Positions 1 through 9,210 of a stretch of DNA of 64,000 nucleotides are shown piece after piece. Under the pieces are notes generated by a model. It was given only the letters and a program-made list of their open reading frames with translations. It searched no databases and was not told the origin of the DNA. The stretch is from Bradyrhizobium nitroreducens. GTDB taxonomy: Bacteria > Pseudomonadota > Alphaproteobacteria > Rhizobiales > Xanthobacteraceae. The stretch covers positions 4,946,896-5,010,895 of the forward strand of contig NZ_LFJC01000003.1 in NCBI RefSeq assembly GCF_002776695.1. The letters are read 5' to 3'. The first letter of the stretch is position 1, and each line of letters begins with the position of its first letter. A program made the translations under genes and the position numbers.

Positions 1-1
1 C

Positions 2-307
2 TGGCGGCAAATCACCGGGCTCTATGGGGTTTTGCTACGTATCGGTCCCTCGCCGGTGATCGAACTCAACCACGCTGCCGCGCTGTCGATGGTCGATGGC
101 CCGGCGCGTGCGCTCGATCTGGTCGACGCGATCAGTGCACGTGGCGGGCTCCGCGGCTACGCGCTTCTGCCTGCGGTGCGCGCGGATCTGTTGCGAAGGC
201 TGGGTCGCAAGGACGAGGCGCGCGAGGCCTATCAGGCAGCGACTGCGGCGACGCAGCTCGAGCCGTTGCGGCGGCTGTATGCGCGGCGGGTGAGGGAGAT
301 GAGGTAG
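2..307 (+). CDS. ECF-type RNA polymerase sigma factor, C-terminal part
   Basis: The reading frame enters from the left edge, so only the last 101 residues are present. They read as the C-terminal helical repeat region of the ECF sigma factors that carry a long tail (DUF6596 type): a W-R-Q-I start, then P-S-P-V-I-E-L-N-H-A-A-A-L, and the closing R-A-D-L-L-R-R-L-G-R and E-A-Y-Q-A-A segments, which resemble TPR-like helices. The sigma-2 and sigma-4 DNA-binding regions would lie outside the window, so promoter specificity cannot be judged. In this family the gene usually follows a YCII/DGPF-domain gene, which cannot be checked here. The gene is cut by the window edge, not by mutation. Confidence 0.8.
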   Translation, partial: WRQITGLYGVLLRIGPSPVIELNHAAALSMVDGPARALDLVDAISARGGLRGYALLPAVRADLLRRLGRKDEAREAYQAATAATQLEPLRRLYARRVREMR

Positions 308-312
308 AGGTT

Positions 313-454
313 CTCGTGCCCCGGACGCAGCGCAGCGTCCCCGGCGATGCGAAGCATCGTCCGGTGCGATGCGCTGCAGAGTCGGGGCCCATCCCGCCGC
401 GAGTCGTGTCGCCCACTGGGTCCCGGCTCGCGCTTCGCGCGTCCGGGACACGAG
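313..454. repeat. Intergenic palindromic repeat, CTCGTG-CCCCGGAC type
   Basis: The outer ends are inverted copies: CTCGTGCCCCGGACGC on the left and GCGTCCGGGACACGAG on the right, with smaller inner palindromes. A related, more decayed copy lies at 12357-12474. It fills most of the gap between the sigma factor and the convergent amidase gene and may act as a transcription boundary, which is inference. Confidence 0.7.
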
Positions 455-476
455 AGCGAACTGCGCGGCCACATCC

Positions 477-1259
477 TCACTTCGACGCGACGGTCGTCCC
501 ATCCGTCGGCAGGCTCGCCAGCAGCGCCTGCAATGTCGACAGCGTCGAGTGGTCCGCAACCCCATCCAGCCGCGCCGGGCGGAAATGGCGCTGGAAGGCC
601 GTGACGACTTCCATGGTGGCGGCATCGTATTTGCCGGTCAGCGGCACCCCGTAGCCGTACTTGGCGAGCGCCTGCTGCATGCTCAGCACCTCGTCGCTGA
701 TGGTGCCGAGCATCAGGCTCTCGCCGCGCACGACCGGCGCGGGCGTCACCCAGTGACCGACCCCGGAATTGGCCAGCGAATGCCACGGAAATTTCTCGCC
801 GGGATCCTTCTTGCGCGCGGGCGCGACGTCGGAATGGCCGAGCACGCGATGGGACGGCACCTTGCGGCGAAGCATGATGCCGCGGCACAGCGCGATCACG
901 GCGGCGATCTGGCGCAGCGGATATTCCGGGTAGCCCCAGTCATGGCCCCGATTGATGATCTCGATGCCGATCGAGCAGGAGTTGATGTCGTCTTCGCCGG
1001 CCCACGAGGAGACGCCGGCATGCCAGGCACGCTTGGCCTCGGACACGCATTGCACGATGCGGCCGTCCTCCAGCACGACGTAATGCGCCGAGACCTCGGT
1101 GCCGGCCGTGCACAAACGCGCCAGCGCGCCCTCGACGTCGGGCATGCCGGTGTAGTGCAGCACGATCATGTCGGGCTGCCGTCCCTTGTTGCGCTCGCCA
1201 TAGTTCGGCGAAGGGATGATGTCGGAGACGATCGAGGAATCCGGCTCGAACGTCCGCAT
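477..1259 (-). CDS. N-acetylmuramoyl-L-alanine amidase (AmpD-like) with peptidoglycan-binding domain
   Basis: A 260-residue Amidase_2-family enzyme that would cleave the bond between N-acetylmuramic acid and the L-Ala of the stem peptide, probably on anhydro-muropeptides during wall recycling. The zinc-site motifs are visible: V-L-H-Y-T-G (His35), G-H-S-D-V-A-P (His142) and K-K-D-P-G (Asp152). Residues about 185-250 form a PG_binding_1 domain (Q-Q-A-L-A-K-Y-G-Y then V-V-T-A-F-Q-R-H-F). I chose the ATG at 1257-1259 because the protein then begins M-R-T-F-E-P-D-S-S; the frame stays open upstream to 1415 but that extension is Ser/Pro-rich with no clear ribosome site. No signal peptide is seen, which fits a cytoplasmic AmpD role. 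Confidence 0.9.
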   Translation of the reverse strand: MRTFEPDSSIVSDIIPSPNYGERNKGRQPDMIVLHYTGMPDVEGALARLCTAGTEVSAHYVVLEDGRIVQCVSEAKRAWHAGVSSWAGEDDINSCSIGIEIINRGHDWGYPEYPLRQIAAVIALCRGIMLRRKVPSHRVLGHSDVAPARKKDPGEKFPWHSLANSGVGHWVTPAPVVRGESLMLGTISDEVLSMQQALAKYGYGVPLTGKYDAATMEVVTAFQRHFRPARLDGVADHSTLSTLQALLASLPTDGTTVASK

Positions 1260-1415
1260 GTTCGCCGCGGCCTTGGGAACCGGGAGAACGCGTTGACGCT
1301 TCGAATCAGATCCAGACGGGGTGGAGGAACCGGACGGCGGCATAAACAACTCAGGTCGGACGCGAATGGGCCAAGCCCTTCTCTTTACTATTCCTTTACC
1401 CTCCACCGCGCGCAA

Positions 1416-1785
1416 TCGCGCGGCGCGGTTAACGGATCTATTTTGCGCATGTGTGTGGATGAAGCATCACTGCCGCTTCACCTTTTCGACTTGTAACGAG
1501 CCGAGCAACGCTTTCTTAACGCTAAGGGTCGTTACTGAGGGATGAAGAGCCGACCCGCGTCCGGAGGCGGCCAAAGCGTATTTTGGCTCGAAATCCATGG
1601 CTGCCCGACAAATTCCGCTGGGAACACTCGGTTTGCGGCCCGGGACGACCGGACTCGGTCATCATGCTGGACGGGGGCTTTGTCGTGGAACCGCCGCGAC
1701 GCGGAATGATTCGAGGCGCTATGGGCTGGCACGCCCCCGATCTGGCTTGGTCGCTCGGCAGGCTTTGGGTCACAAGGTTTGGCAC
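1416..1785. other. 370-bp gap ahead of the dcw cluster, no gene seen
   Basis: This divergent gap should contain the promoter of the cell-division cluster. It holds AT-richer patches such as GGTTAACGGATCTATTTT near 1430 and TTTCTTAACGCTAAGG near 1510. I found no mraZ reading frame, although mraZ precedes rsmH in many bacteria, and no tandem TGGG boxes of the kind MraZ binds. No promoter can be assigned with confidence. Confidence 0.5.
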
Positions 1786-2775
1786 ATGAGCCCCGCTGCT
1801 CATATCCCCGTGCTCGGCCGCGAGGCCATCGATCACCTCGCGCCGCGCGCGGGCGGGATCTATGTCGATGCCACTTTCGGCGCCGGCGGTTATAGCCGCG
1901 CCATCCTCGACGTCCCGGGAACCCGCCTGATCGCGATCGACCGTGACCGCACCGCCATCGCCGGCGGTGCTGATCTCGTCGCACGCTCCGCGGGCCGGCT
2001 GACGCTGGTCGAGCACCGCTTCTCTGACCTCGCCGAGGTCTGTGCGGCGCAGGGCGTGGACGCGGTGGACGGCGTCGTGATGGATGTCGGCGTGTCCTCG
2101 ATGCAGCTCGACCAGGCCGGCCGCGGCTTCTCGTTCCGCCTCGACGGCCCGCTCGACATGCGGATGGGGCAGTCGGGCCCGACTGCGGCCGACGTGGTGG
2201 CCCGCGCCTCGGAAAGCGATCTCGCCGACATCATTTATCAGCTCGGCGAAGAACGGCATTCGCGCCGTATCGCGCGCGCCATCGTGGCCGACCGGCAGGA
2301 AACGCCGTTCACGACCACGCGTGCGCTTGCCGATCTCGTCGGCAGGGTCGTGCGCTCGAAGCCCGGAGACATTCATCCGGCGACGCGGACGTTTCAGGCG
2401 TTGCGCATCTTCGTCAACGAGGAGCTCGAGGAACTTCAGACCGCGCTGGCTGCGGCCGAGCGCGTGCTCAAGCCGGGTGGCCGCCTTGTGGTGGTCTCGT
2501 TCCATTCGCTGGAAGATCGCATCGTCAAGAATTTCTTGTCTGCGCGTTCGAAGACCGGCGGCGGCTCGCGGCATCTGCCGGAGGTGGCGCAAGTTCCGCC
2601 GAGCTTCCAGTTGCTGACGCGGCGGCCTGTCGTCGCCGGTGAAGACGAAGTCGCGCATAATCCGCGCGCGCGTTCCGCAAAACTGCGCGCGGCCGAGCGG
2701 ACCTCTGCGCCCGCGCATGAGGACGACGAGGCATCGTCCTGGCCCAAGCTCTCCGACGTGTTGAGGGGCGGCTAG
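1786..2775 (+). CDS. rsmH: 16S rRNA (cytosine(1402)-N4)-methyltransferase
   Basis: RsmH (MraW) adds the N4 methyl group to C1402 of 16S rRNA in the ribosomal P site, using S-adenosylmethionine. At 329 residues it has the family's usual length. The SAM-binding loop D-A-T-F-G-A-G-G-Y-S lies near residue 29, followed by V-V-M-D-V-G-V-S-S-M-Q-L-D and, near the C-terminus, V-V-V-S-F-H-S-L-E-D-R-I-V-K, all typical of the family. The ATG at 1786 gives the expected start M-S-P-A-A-H-I-P-V-L; the frame is open further upstream but without family similarity. It is the first gene of the dcw cluster and ends three bases before ftsL, so the two are co-transcribed. Confidence 0.97.
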   Translation: MSPAAHIPVLGREAIDHLAPRAGGIYVDATFGAGGYSRAILDVPGTRLIAIDRDRTAIAGGADLVARSAGRLTLVEHRFSDLAEVCAAQGVDAVDGVVMDVGVSSMQLDQAGRGFSFRLDGPLDMRMGQSGPTAADVVARASESDLADIIYQLGEERHSRRIARAIVADRQETPFTTTRALADLVGRVVRSKPGDIHPATRTFQALRIFVNEELEELQTALAAAERVLKPGGRLVVVSFHSLEDRIVKNFLSARSKTGGGSRHLPEVAQVPPSFQLLTRRPVVAGEDEVAHNPRARSAKLRAAERTSAPAHEDDEASSWPKLSDVLRGG

Positions 2776-2778
2776 CGC

Positions 2779-3171
2779 ATGCGCATCATCCACCTCCTCG
2801 TCATCGGCGCGCTGATCTTCGCGGCGGCCTATGTCTACCGGATCAAGATGGACTCTACGGCGCGCACCGAGAAGGTGCTGCGGCTGCATGCGGAGATCCG
2901 CGAGCAGCGCGACGCGATCGCATCGCTGCGCTCCGAATGGGCAAAGCTCGATGCGCCGCTGCGCCTGCAAGGCCTGTCCGACCGGCATCTGCAGCTCAAG
3001 CCGGTCAACGGCACGCAATATGATTCGCTGAAGAACCTGCCGGAGCGTCCGCCGCGGATGTTCAGGCCGGGCGAGCCCGACCCGATCGGGGCCATGCTCA
3101 ACACCATCGAAGCCGCAAGCGACCCTGACACCGTGACGGGCTCCGTGCCTCAGCCCGAGGACAATCAATGA
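2779..3171 (+). CDS. ftsL: Cell division protein FtsL
   Basis: A 130-residue bitopic protein with one membrane segment (about residues 4-21, I-H-L-L-V-I-G-A-L-I-F-A-A-A-Y-V-Y) and then a charged helix (about 27-65) able to form the coiled coil that pairs FtsL with FtsB and FtsQ. Sequence identity in this family is low, so the call rests on size, topology and position between rsmH and ftsI. The C-terminal tail (about 90-130) is Pro/Asp-rich and probably disordered, longer than in E. coli FtsL. Its stop overlaps the ftsI start as ATGA, indicating translational coupling. Confidence 0.9.
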   Translation: MRIIHLLVIGALIFAAAYVYRIKMDSTARTEKVLRLHAEIREQRDAIASLRSEWAKLDAPLRLQGLSDRHLQLKPVNGTQYDSLKNLPERPPRMFRPGEPDPIGAMLNTIEAASDPDTVTGSVPQPEDNQ

Positions 3172-4910
3172 GCGCTGCGACTCAATCCAAACCTGCGGAA
3201 CCCTGGCGGCAGCGTCTGATCCGCAGCCTGCTCTACGGGCGCAATGTCGACCGCGCCGCGAAGGCGCGCGCGCGCGTTGGCCTCGCCATGCTCGCCTTCG
3301 CCTCGGTCTACGCCCTGATCGGCGGCCGGCTCGTGATGTTTGCAATCGGCGCTGACGCCCATGGCGCCCGCCGCGCCGCGGCGCAGGAGGTGGTGGCGAC
3401 CGCACGCCCTGATATCGTCGACCGCAACGGCGCCATCCTCGCGACCGACGTCAAGGCGGCGAGCCTGTTCGGCGAGCCGCGCCGCATCATCGACAAGGAC
3501 GAGGCGATCGAGCTTCTCACCGCGACCGTGCCCGACCTCGACGAGGCCGAGGTGCGCGAGCGCCTGAGGACGCGCAAGGGCTTCGTCTGGCTCAAGCGCG
3601 AGGTCACGGCGCAGCAGCAGCAGGCCATCCACAAGCTCGGCATTCCCGGCATCGGCTTCCTGCGCGAGAACAAGCGCGTCTATCCGACCGGCAACGAGGT
3701 CGCCCACCTCATCGGTCTCGTCAACATCGACAACCAGGGCATCGCCGGCATGGAGAAGTGGCTCGACAATCAGGGCCTCGCCGATCTCCACCGCGCCGGC
3801 TTTGCCACCGACCGGCTGCAGAAGCCGATCGAGCTGTCGATCGACCTGCGCGTCGAGCACGCGCTGCGCGACGAGCTGCTGAAGGCCAAGGACAAGTTCC
3901 ACGCCAAGGCCGCCTCCGGCATCGTCTCGAACGTCAAGACCGGCGAACTCGTGGCGATGGTGTCTCTTCCGGATTTCGACCCCAACAATCCGAAGGAGGC
4001 GCACGATCCCGATCGCATCAACCGCCTGACCACGGGCGTTTACGAGATGGGCTCGACCTTCAAGGCGTTCACGCTGGCGATGGCGCTCGATTCCGGCAAG
4101 ATCAATCTGAACTCGTCGTGGGATGCGCGCGGAAACCTGCACTACGGCAAGTTCACCATCCACGACAGCCACCCGCTCGGACGTTTCATCAACACCAAGG
4201 AAGTCTTCACCTTCTCGTCCAACATCGGCGCCGCGCGGATCGCGCTTAGCCAGGGCGTGGAGGCGCACAAGGCGTTCCTCGCCAAGATGGGCCAGCTGAC
4301 GCGCCTGCGCACCGAGCTGCCGGAGAGCGCGGCGCCGCTGGTGCCGCGACGGTGGGGCGAACTGAACACTGTCACCATCGCGTTCGGCCAGGGCATGTCG
4401 GTGGCGCCGCTGCAGGCGGTGATGGGCATCAATGCGCTGGTGAACGGCGGCTATCTGATTCCGCCGACCTTCATGAAGCGCAGCGAGTCCGAAGCCGCGG
4501 CGATGGCCAAGCGCGTCATCAAGACGGAAACCAGCGACAAGATGCGGTTCCTGATGCGGCTGAACGCCGAGATCGGCACCGCCAAGACCGCCGACGTCAA
4601 GGGCTATTACGTCGGCGGCAAGACCGGCACGTCCGAGAAGGTCATCAATGGCCGCTATGCCAAGAAGCGCGTGCTCAACTCGTTCACGGCGATCATGCCG
4701 TGCGACGATCCGAAATATCAGATCCTGATCATGCTGGACGAGCCGCAGGCGATTCCCGAAACGAAGGGTTTCATCACCTCGGGCTGGAACGCGGTGCCGA
4801 CCGGCGGCAAGGTGATCGAGCGGATCGCGCCGCTTCTGGGCGTCGAGCCCCGGTTCGACCTGCCGCCTGCGGACCGCCTTATTCTTGCAGCATCCAGGAC
4901 AACCCAGTAA
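3168..4910 (+). CDS. ftsI: Septal peptidoglycan transpeptidase FtsI (penicillin-binding protein 3)
   Basis: A 580-residue class B penicillin-binding protein that cross-links septal peptidoglycan next to FtsW. It has a short cytoplasmic tail, a membrane anchor around residues 36-56, a PBP dimerisation domain that includes the R-P-D-I-V-D-R-N-G-A-I-L-A motif, and a transpeptidase domain. The active-site boxes are intact: S-T-F-K with the acylated serine near residue 296, S-S-N, and K-T-G-T near residue 485. The start overlaps the ftsL stop (ATGA). Nothing suggests altered beta-lactam binding. Confidence 0.97.
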   Translation: MSAATQSKPAEPWRQRLIRSLLYGRNVDRAAKARARVGLAMLAFASVYALIGGRLVMFAIGADAHGARRAAAQEVVATARPDIVDRNGAILATDVKAASLFGEPRRIIDKDEAIELLTATVPDLDEAEVRERLRTRKGFVWLKREVTAQQQQAIHKLGIPGIGFLRENKRVYPTGNEVAHLIGLVNIDNQGIAGMEKWLDNQGLADLHRAGFATDRLQKPIELSIDLRVEHALRDELLKAKDKFHAKAASGIVSNVKTGELVAMVSLPDFDPNNPKEAHDPDRINRLTTGVYEMGSTFKAFTLAMALDSGKINLNSSWDARGNLHYGKFTIHDSHPLGRFINTKEVFTFSSNIGAARIALSQGVEAHKAFLAKMGQLTRLRTELPESAAPLVPRRWGELNTVTIAFGQGMSVAPLQAVMGINALVNGGYLIPPTFMKRSESEAAAMAKRVIKTETSDKMRFLMRLNAEIGTAKTADVKGYYVGGKTGTSEKVINGRYAKKRVLNSFTAIMPCDDPKYQILIMLDEPQAIPETKGFITSGWNAVPTGGKVIERIAPLLGVEPRFDLPPADRLILAASRTTQ

Positions 4911-4994
4911 TCAACGGGGTGGCCATCGCCGCGGCTGAGTCGGGATTTTCCCAGGGATTCGGCTTTCCGGCACGGCATTGTCGACTGGAAGACC

Positions 4995-6452
4995 ATGAAG
5001 CTGTCCGCCCTGCTAGGCAATGACGCCGCGATCGAGCCCGCCGCCGCGGCGCTCGACGTCACCGGCCTTGCGCTCGACAGCCGCGCGGTCAAGCCGGGCG
5101 ATCTCTTCTTTGCGCTCGCGGGCAGCAAGACCGACGGCGCGCGCTTCGTCGACGCCGCGATTGCCGCAGGCGCCGTTGCCGTTGTCGGCGACCATGCCCC
5201 CGCCGGCGGCAAGGTGCCGTTCGTCGCCGTCGCCAATCCGCGCCGCGCGCTGGCGCTGGCCGCAGCCAAATTCTTTCCCGCCCAGCCGGCGACCATCGCG
5301 GCCGTGACCGGAACCAGCGGCAAGACCTCGGTCGCCGCGTTTACACGCCAGATCTGGGAGCGGCTGGGGCATGTTTCAGCCAGTATCGGCACCATCGGCC
5401 TCGTCTCGCCCAAGCGCACCGTCTATGGCTCGCTGACGACGCCGGATCCGATCGCGCTGCACCGGCAGATCGACGAGATCGCGCGCGACGGCGTCACGCA
5501 TCTCGCCTTCGAGGCGTCCTCGCATGGGCTCGATCAGTATCGGCTCGACGGCGTGCGCGTCTCCGCCGGTGGCTTCACCAATCTGTCGCGCGACCACATG
5601 GATTACCATCCGACCGTCGCGCATTATCTTGCCGCGAAACTCCGGCTGTTCCGGGAGCTCGTGCCCCCGGGCGGCGCGGCGGTGATTTCGGCCGATCATG
5701 AGTGCTCGGCGGAAGTGATCGCTGCGGCAAAGTCGCGCGGCTTGCGCGTGATGGCGGTCGGCCGCAGCGGCGACGGGGCAGGCGAGGGCATCCGTCTCAC
5801 CGAGGCAGTGGTCGAAGGTTTCTCGCAGAAGCTGACTGTCGAGCACCGTGGCAAGGGCTATGCAATCCGGCTGCCGCTGGTCGGCGAATTCCAGATCGAG
5901 AACGCGCTCGTCTCGGCGGGCCTTGCGATCGGCACTGGCAGCGATGCCGCAGATGTCTTCGCAAGCCTTGAGCATCTCGAAGGCGCCAAGGGCCGTCTCG
6001 AACGGGTCGGTGAGCGCAACGGCGCGCCGATCTTCGTCGACTATGCGCACAAGCCCGACGCGCTGGCCAAGGCGCTGCAGGCGCTGCGGCCTTACGCGAA
6101 ACGAAAACTGGTCGTCGTGTTCGGCGCCGGCGGCGATCGTGATGCCGGCAAGCGGCCGATCATGGGCGAGATCGCGGCCGAGAACGCCGACGGAATCATC
6201 GTCACCGACGACAATCCGCGCAGCGAGAAGCCGGAAGCGATCCGCGCCGCAATCCTTGCCACGGCCAAGGGCGCCCGCGAGATCGGCGACCGTGCCGCCG
6301 CGATCCGAATCGCGATCGAAGAACTTGAAGAAGGCGATGCGCTGCTCGTCGCCGGCAAGGGCCACGAGACCGGGCAGATCGTCGGCGGCCAGACGCTGCC
6401 CTTCAGTGATCACGAGGCGGTCGCGGCCGCATTGACGTTGAGGACAGCATGA
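4995..6452 (+). CDS. murE: UDP-MurNAc-tripeptide synthetase (meso-diaminopimelate adding)
   Basis: MurE adds meso-diaminopimelate to UDP-MurNAc-L-Ala-D-Glu in the cytoplasm, using ATP. The 485-residue protein has the three Mur-ligase domains. The ATP loop G-T-S-G-K-T-S carries Lys at about 110, and D-N-P-R at about 406-409 is the signature for meso-DAP rather than lysine specificity. The gene begins 84 bases after ftsI and its stop overlaps the murF start (ATGA at 6449). It belongs to the same operon as its neighbours, which supply the other steps of the pathway. Confidence 0.97.
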   Translation: MKLSALLGNDAAIEPAAAALDVTGLALDSRAVKPGDLFFALAGSKTDGARFVDAAIAAGAVAVVGDHAPAGGKVPFVAVANPRRALALAAAKFFPAQPATIAAVTGTSGKTSVAAFTRQIWERLGHVSASIGTIGLVSPKRTVYGSLTTPDPIALHRQIDEIARDGVTHLAFEASSHGLDQYRLDGVRVSAGGFTNLSRDHMDYHPTVAHYLAAKLRLFRELVPPGGAAVISADHECSAEVIAAAKSRGLRVMAVGRSGDGAGEGIRLTEAVVEGFSQKLTVEHRGKGYAIRLPLVGEFQIENALVSAGLAIGTGSDAADVFASLEHLEGAKGRLERVGERNGAPIFVDYAHKPDALAKALQALRPYAKRKLVVVFGAGGDRDAGKRPIMGEIAAENADGIIVTDDNPRSEKPEAIRAAILATAKGAREIGDRAAAIRIAIEELEEGDALLVAGKGHETGQIVGGQTLPFSDHEAVAAALTLRTA

Positions 6453-7828
6453 GCGGGCCCATATGGACGGTTGCCGAAGTGGCGCGTGCGCTGGGCGCCG
6501 CCGGACCGTTCCCCAATACTCCGATCGATTTCGTCACCCAGGACAGCCGTCTGGTGAAGCCGGGCAGCCTGTTCGTGGCGCTGAGCGGCACGCCGAGCGG
6601 AGGCTTTATCTCGGCCTTCGCCAGCACCCGCGACGGCTGGGAGTTCGCCGACAAGGCGGAAGCTTCCGGCGCGGTCGGGATGATCGTGCCGCACGAGATC
6701 GCGGGCATCCGCATTCCGCAGATCGTCGTCAAGGATACCCTGATCGACGGCCTCTGGGGCCTCGCACGCGCCGCGCGCGCCCGTTTCCACGGGCCGGTGA
6801 TCGGGCTCACCGGCAGCGCGGGCAAGACCAGCACCAAGGAATTCCTGGCGGCCTATCCGAACGCCTATGCCAGCCCCTCGAGCTTCAACAATTTCTGGGG
6901 CGTGCCGCTCACGCTGTGCAATGCGCGCACCGATTCCAGCCTCTGGGTCGTCGAAATGGGCATGAACCAGAAGGGCGAGATCGCACGGCTCAGCGAACTG
7001 ACGCGGCCGACGGTGGCGCTCGTCGTCAACGTCCAGCCCGTGCATCTGGAAAAGCTCGGCTCGCTCGAAGCCATCAGGCACGAGAAGGTGTCGATCGCGC
7101 ACGGCCTGCCCGAGGACGGCGTGCTGGTGCTGCCCGCCGGGCTCAAGGCGTCGGAATGGAAAGGCAAGGTCGTGCGCTTCGGCGAGCATGCCGAGGTGCA
7201 CGAGGTTGCGCACGCGCCGCATGGCGAGAGCTGGCAGATCGTGGCCATGATCGGCAAGAAGGAGATCGCCTTCAGCCTGACGCCGGGCGCGCCGCATCGC
7301 GTGCAGAATGCGCTGGCTGCGCTCGCCGCCATCCGTGCGGCCCATCTCGATCCGGCGACGCTCGCGATCAAGCTCGACCGGGTCGGCATCATGACCGGCC
7401 GCGGCGTCGAGCAGGCGATCGGCGGGATCACCGTGATCGACGACAGTTTCAACGGCAATCCAGCCAGCGTTGCTGCGGCGCTGCAGAGCCTGCAGGCCCG
7501 CAACATCACCGGCGGCCGCCGCATCGCGGTGCTCGGCGACATGCTGGAGCTCGGCGATGACGCGCCCAATTATCACACCGCCCTCGCCAAGCATCTCGAC
7601 GGGATCGACGCCGTCTACTGCGTCGGCCCCCTGATGCGCCACCTCTACGATGTGCTCCCGGCCGGCAAGGGTCTCGGCTGGCACGACGATCCCGCCACGC
7701 TGAAGCCGGGCGAGGTCGCGAGCCTGCTGAAGGCGGGCGATGTCGTGGTTGTCAAGGGCAGCAAGAAGATGTTCTGGGTCAACAAGTTTGTGCCCGGCCT
7801 GGTGGCCGCCTTGCAGGCAAAGGCGTAA
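6449..7828 (+). CDS. murF: UDP-MurNAc-tripeptide:D-alanyl-D-alanine ligase
   Basis: MurF joins D-Ala-D-Ala to the UDP-MurNAc tripeptide and completes the cytoplasmic precursor. The 459-residue protein shows the P-loop G-L-T-G-S-A-G-K-T-S-T-K near residue 110, the E-M-G-M-N segment, and a Mur-ligase C-terminal domain with V-L-G-D-M-L-E-L-G. The start overlaps murE by four bases. A 166-bp gap without a convincing gene separates it from mraY; short Met-initiated frames there have no recognisable content. Confidence 0.97.
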   Translation: MSGPIWTVAEVARALGAAGPFPNTPIDFVTQDSRLVKPGSLFVALSGTPSGGFISAFASTRDGWEFADKAEASGAVGMIVPHEIAGIRIPQIVVKDTLIDGLWGLARAARARFHGPVIGLTGSAGKTSTKEFLAAYPNAYASPSSFNNFWGVPLTLCNARTDSSLWVVEMGMNQKGEIARLSELTRPTVALVVNVQPVHLEKLGSLEAIRHEKVSIAHGLPEDGVLVLPAGLKASEWKGKVVRFGEHAEVHEVAHAPHGESWQIVAMIGKKEIAFSLTPGAPHRVQNALAALAAIRAAHLDPATLAIKLDRVGIMTGRGVEQAIGGITVIDDSFNGNPASVAAALQSLQARNITGGRRIAVLGDMLELGDDAPNYHTALAKHLDGIDAVYCVGPLMRHLYDVLPAGKGLGWHDDPATLKPGEVASLLKAGDVVVVKGSKKMFWVNKFVPGLVAALQAKA

Positions 7829-7994
7829 ACTGCTTGGAAGGCGCCGTTCCCGAATCCCACCCTTTGCGGCGCGAAGCCGTCCGGTTTCCCGAGGTCGCGC
7901 GGCCCATGATGAAGACCAGCGAATGCGCATGAGGCACGTTACGACCATGATCAAGGCCCAGATCGTGCGTGCAAAGCGCCATAGGACCGTTTGA

Positions 7995-9098
7995 ATGTTT
8001 TACTGGCTGATCGAGCTCTCCAACACTTTTCCGGGCTTCGGTGCCGTTCGCACCTTCCTGAACGTCTTCCGCTACATCACCTTCCGCACCGGCGGCGCGG
8101 TGGTCACTGGCGCGCTGTTCGTGTTCCTGTTCGGGCCCTGGATCATCGATCATTTGCGCATCCGCCAGGGCAAGGGCCAGCCGATCCGGACCGACGGCCC
8201 GCAATCGCATCTCGCCAAGAAGGGCACGCCCACCATGGGCGGGCTGATGATCCTGTCCGGTCTCACGGTCGGCACCGTGCTGTGGGCCAATCCGCTCAAC
8301 CCCTATGTCTGGATCGTGCTGGCGGTGACGCTTGGCTTCGGCTTCGTCGGCTTCTATGACGACTACCTCAAGGTGACCAAGCAGACCACGAGCGGCTTCG
8401 GCAGCAAGCTCCGCCTGCTGATCGAAGGGGCGATCGCGCTGGTGGCCTGCTACGCGCTGGTGCGGCTCAACCGCGATCCCGCCTCGACCGCGCTGACGAT
8501 TCCCTTCCTCAAGGACACCGTGCTGCATTTCGGCTGGTTCTTCGTCATCTTCGGCGCCTTCGTCATCGTCGGCTCCGGCAACGCGGTGAATCTCACCGAC
8601 GGTCTCGACGGCCTCGCAATCGTGCCGGTGATGATCGCGACCGCGAGTTTTGCGATGATCGCGTATCTCGCCGGCAACGCCGTGTTCGCCGAATATCTCC
8701 AGATCAAATATGTCGCCGGCACCGGCGAGCTCGCGGTGCTCTGCGGTGCGCTATTGGGCGCCGGCCTCGGGTTTCTCTGGTTCAACGCGCCGCCGGCCTC
8801 GATCTTCATGGGTGACACCGGCTCGCTCGCGCTTGGCGGCATGCTGGGTGCGATCGCGGTCGCGGTGAAGCACGAGATCGTGCTCGCGGTGATCGGCGGC
8901 CTGTTCGTGCTCGAGGCGGTCTCGGTCATCGTGCAGGTGGTGTCGTTCAAGCTGACGGGTAAGCGCATCTTCCGGATGGCGCCGATCCATCACCATTTCG
9001 AGCAGCTCGGCTGGACCGAGCCGCAGATCGTGATCCGCTTCTGGATCATCTCGGTGATGCTGGCGCTCGCCGGCCTCTCCACGCTGAAGCTGCGGTGA
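7995..9098 (+). CDS. mraY: Phospho-N-acetylmuramoyl-pentapeptide transferase
   Basis: MraY moves phospho-MurNAc-pentapeptide from UDP onto undecaprenyl phosphate, giving lipid I at the inner membrane. The 367-residue protein is strongly hydrophobic with about ten membrane segments. The catalytic aspartates are visible in F-Y-D-D-Y-L-K and N-L-T-D-G-L-D-G-L-A, and the H-H-H-F-E loop near the C-terminus is the expected UDP-site motif. It is the membrane step between murF and murD. A palindromic repeat follows before murD. Confidence 0.97.
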   Translation: MFYWLIELSNTFPGFGAVRTFLNVFRYITFRTGGAVVTGALFVFLFGPWIIDHLRIRQGKGQPIRTDGPQSHLAKKGTPTMGGLMILSGLTVGTVLWANPLNPYVWIVLAVTLGFGFVGFYDDYLKVTKQTTSGFGSKLRLLIEGAIALVACYALVRLNRDPASTALTIPFLKDTVLHFGWFFVIFGAFVIVGSGNAVNLTDGLDGLAIVPVMIATASFAMIAYLAGNAVFAEYLQIKYVAGTGELAVLCGALLGAGLGFLWFNAPPASIFMGDTGSLALGGMLGAIAVAVKHEIVLAVIGGLFVLEAVSVIVQVVSFKLTGKRIFRMAPIHHHFEQLGWTEPQIVIRFWIISVMLALAGLSTLKLR

Positions 9099-9118
9099 TC
9101 GCGGTGCTGATTCAGGAT

Positions 9119-9198
9119 CGTCATTCCGGACGACGCAAAGCGGCGATCCGGAATCTCGAGATTCCGGGTTCGACGCCGGCGCGTCGCCCCGGAATGAC
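9119..9198. repeat. Palindromic repeat, CGTCATTCCGG family
   Basis: It starts CGTCATTCCGG and ends CCCCGGAATGAC, with an inner CGGAATCTCGAGATTCCG palindrome. Sister copies occur at 17277, 27091, 27480, 38940 and 45357. This copy lies inside the dcw cluster between mraY and murD. Confidence 0.8.
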
Positions 9199-9210
9199 AG
9201 AGGTGTGGTC

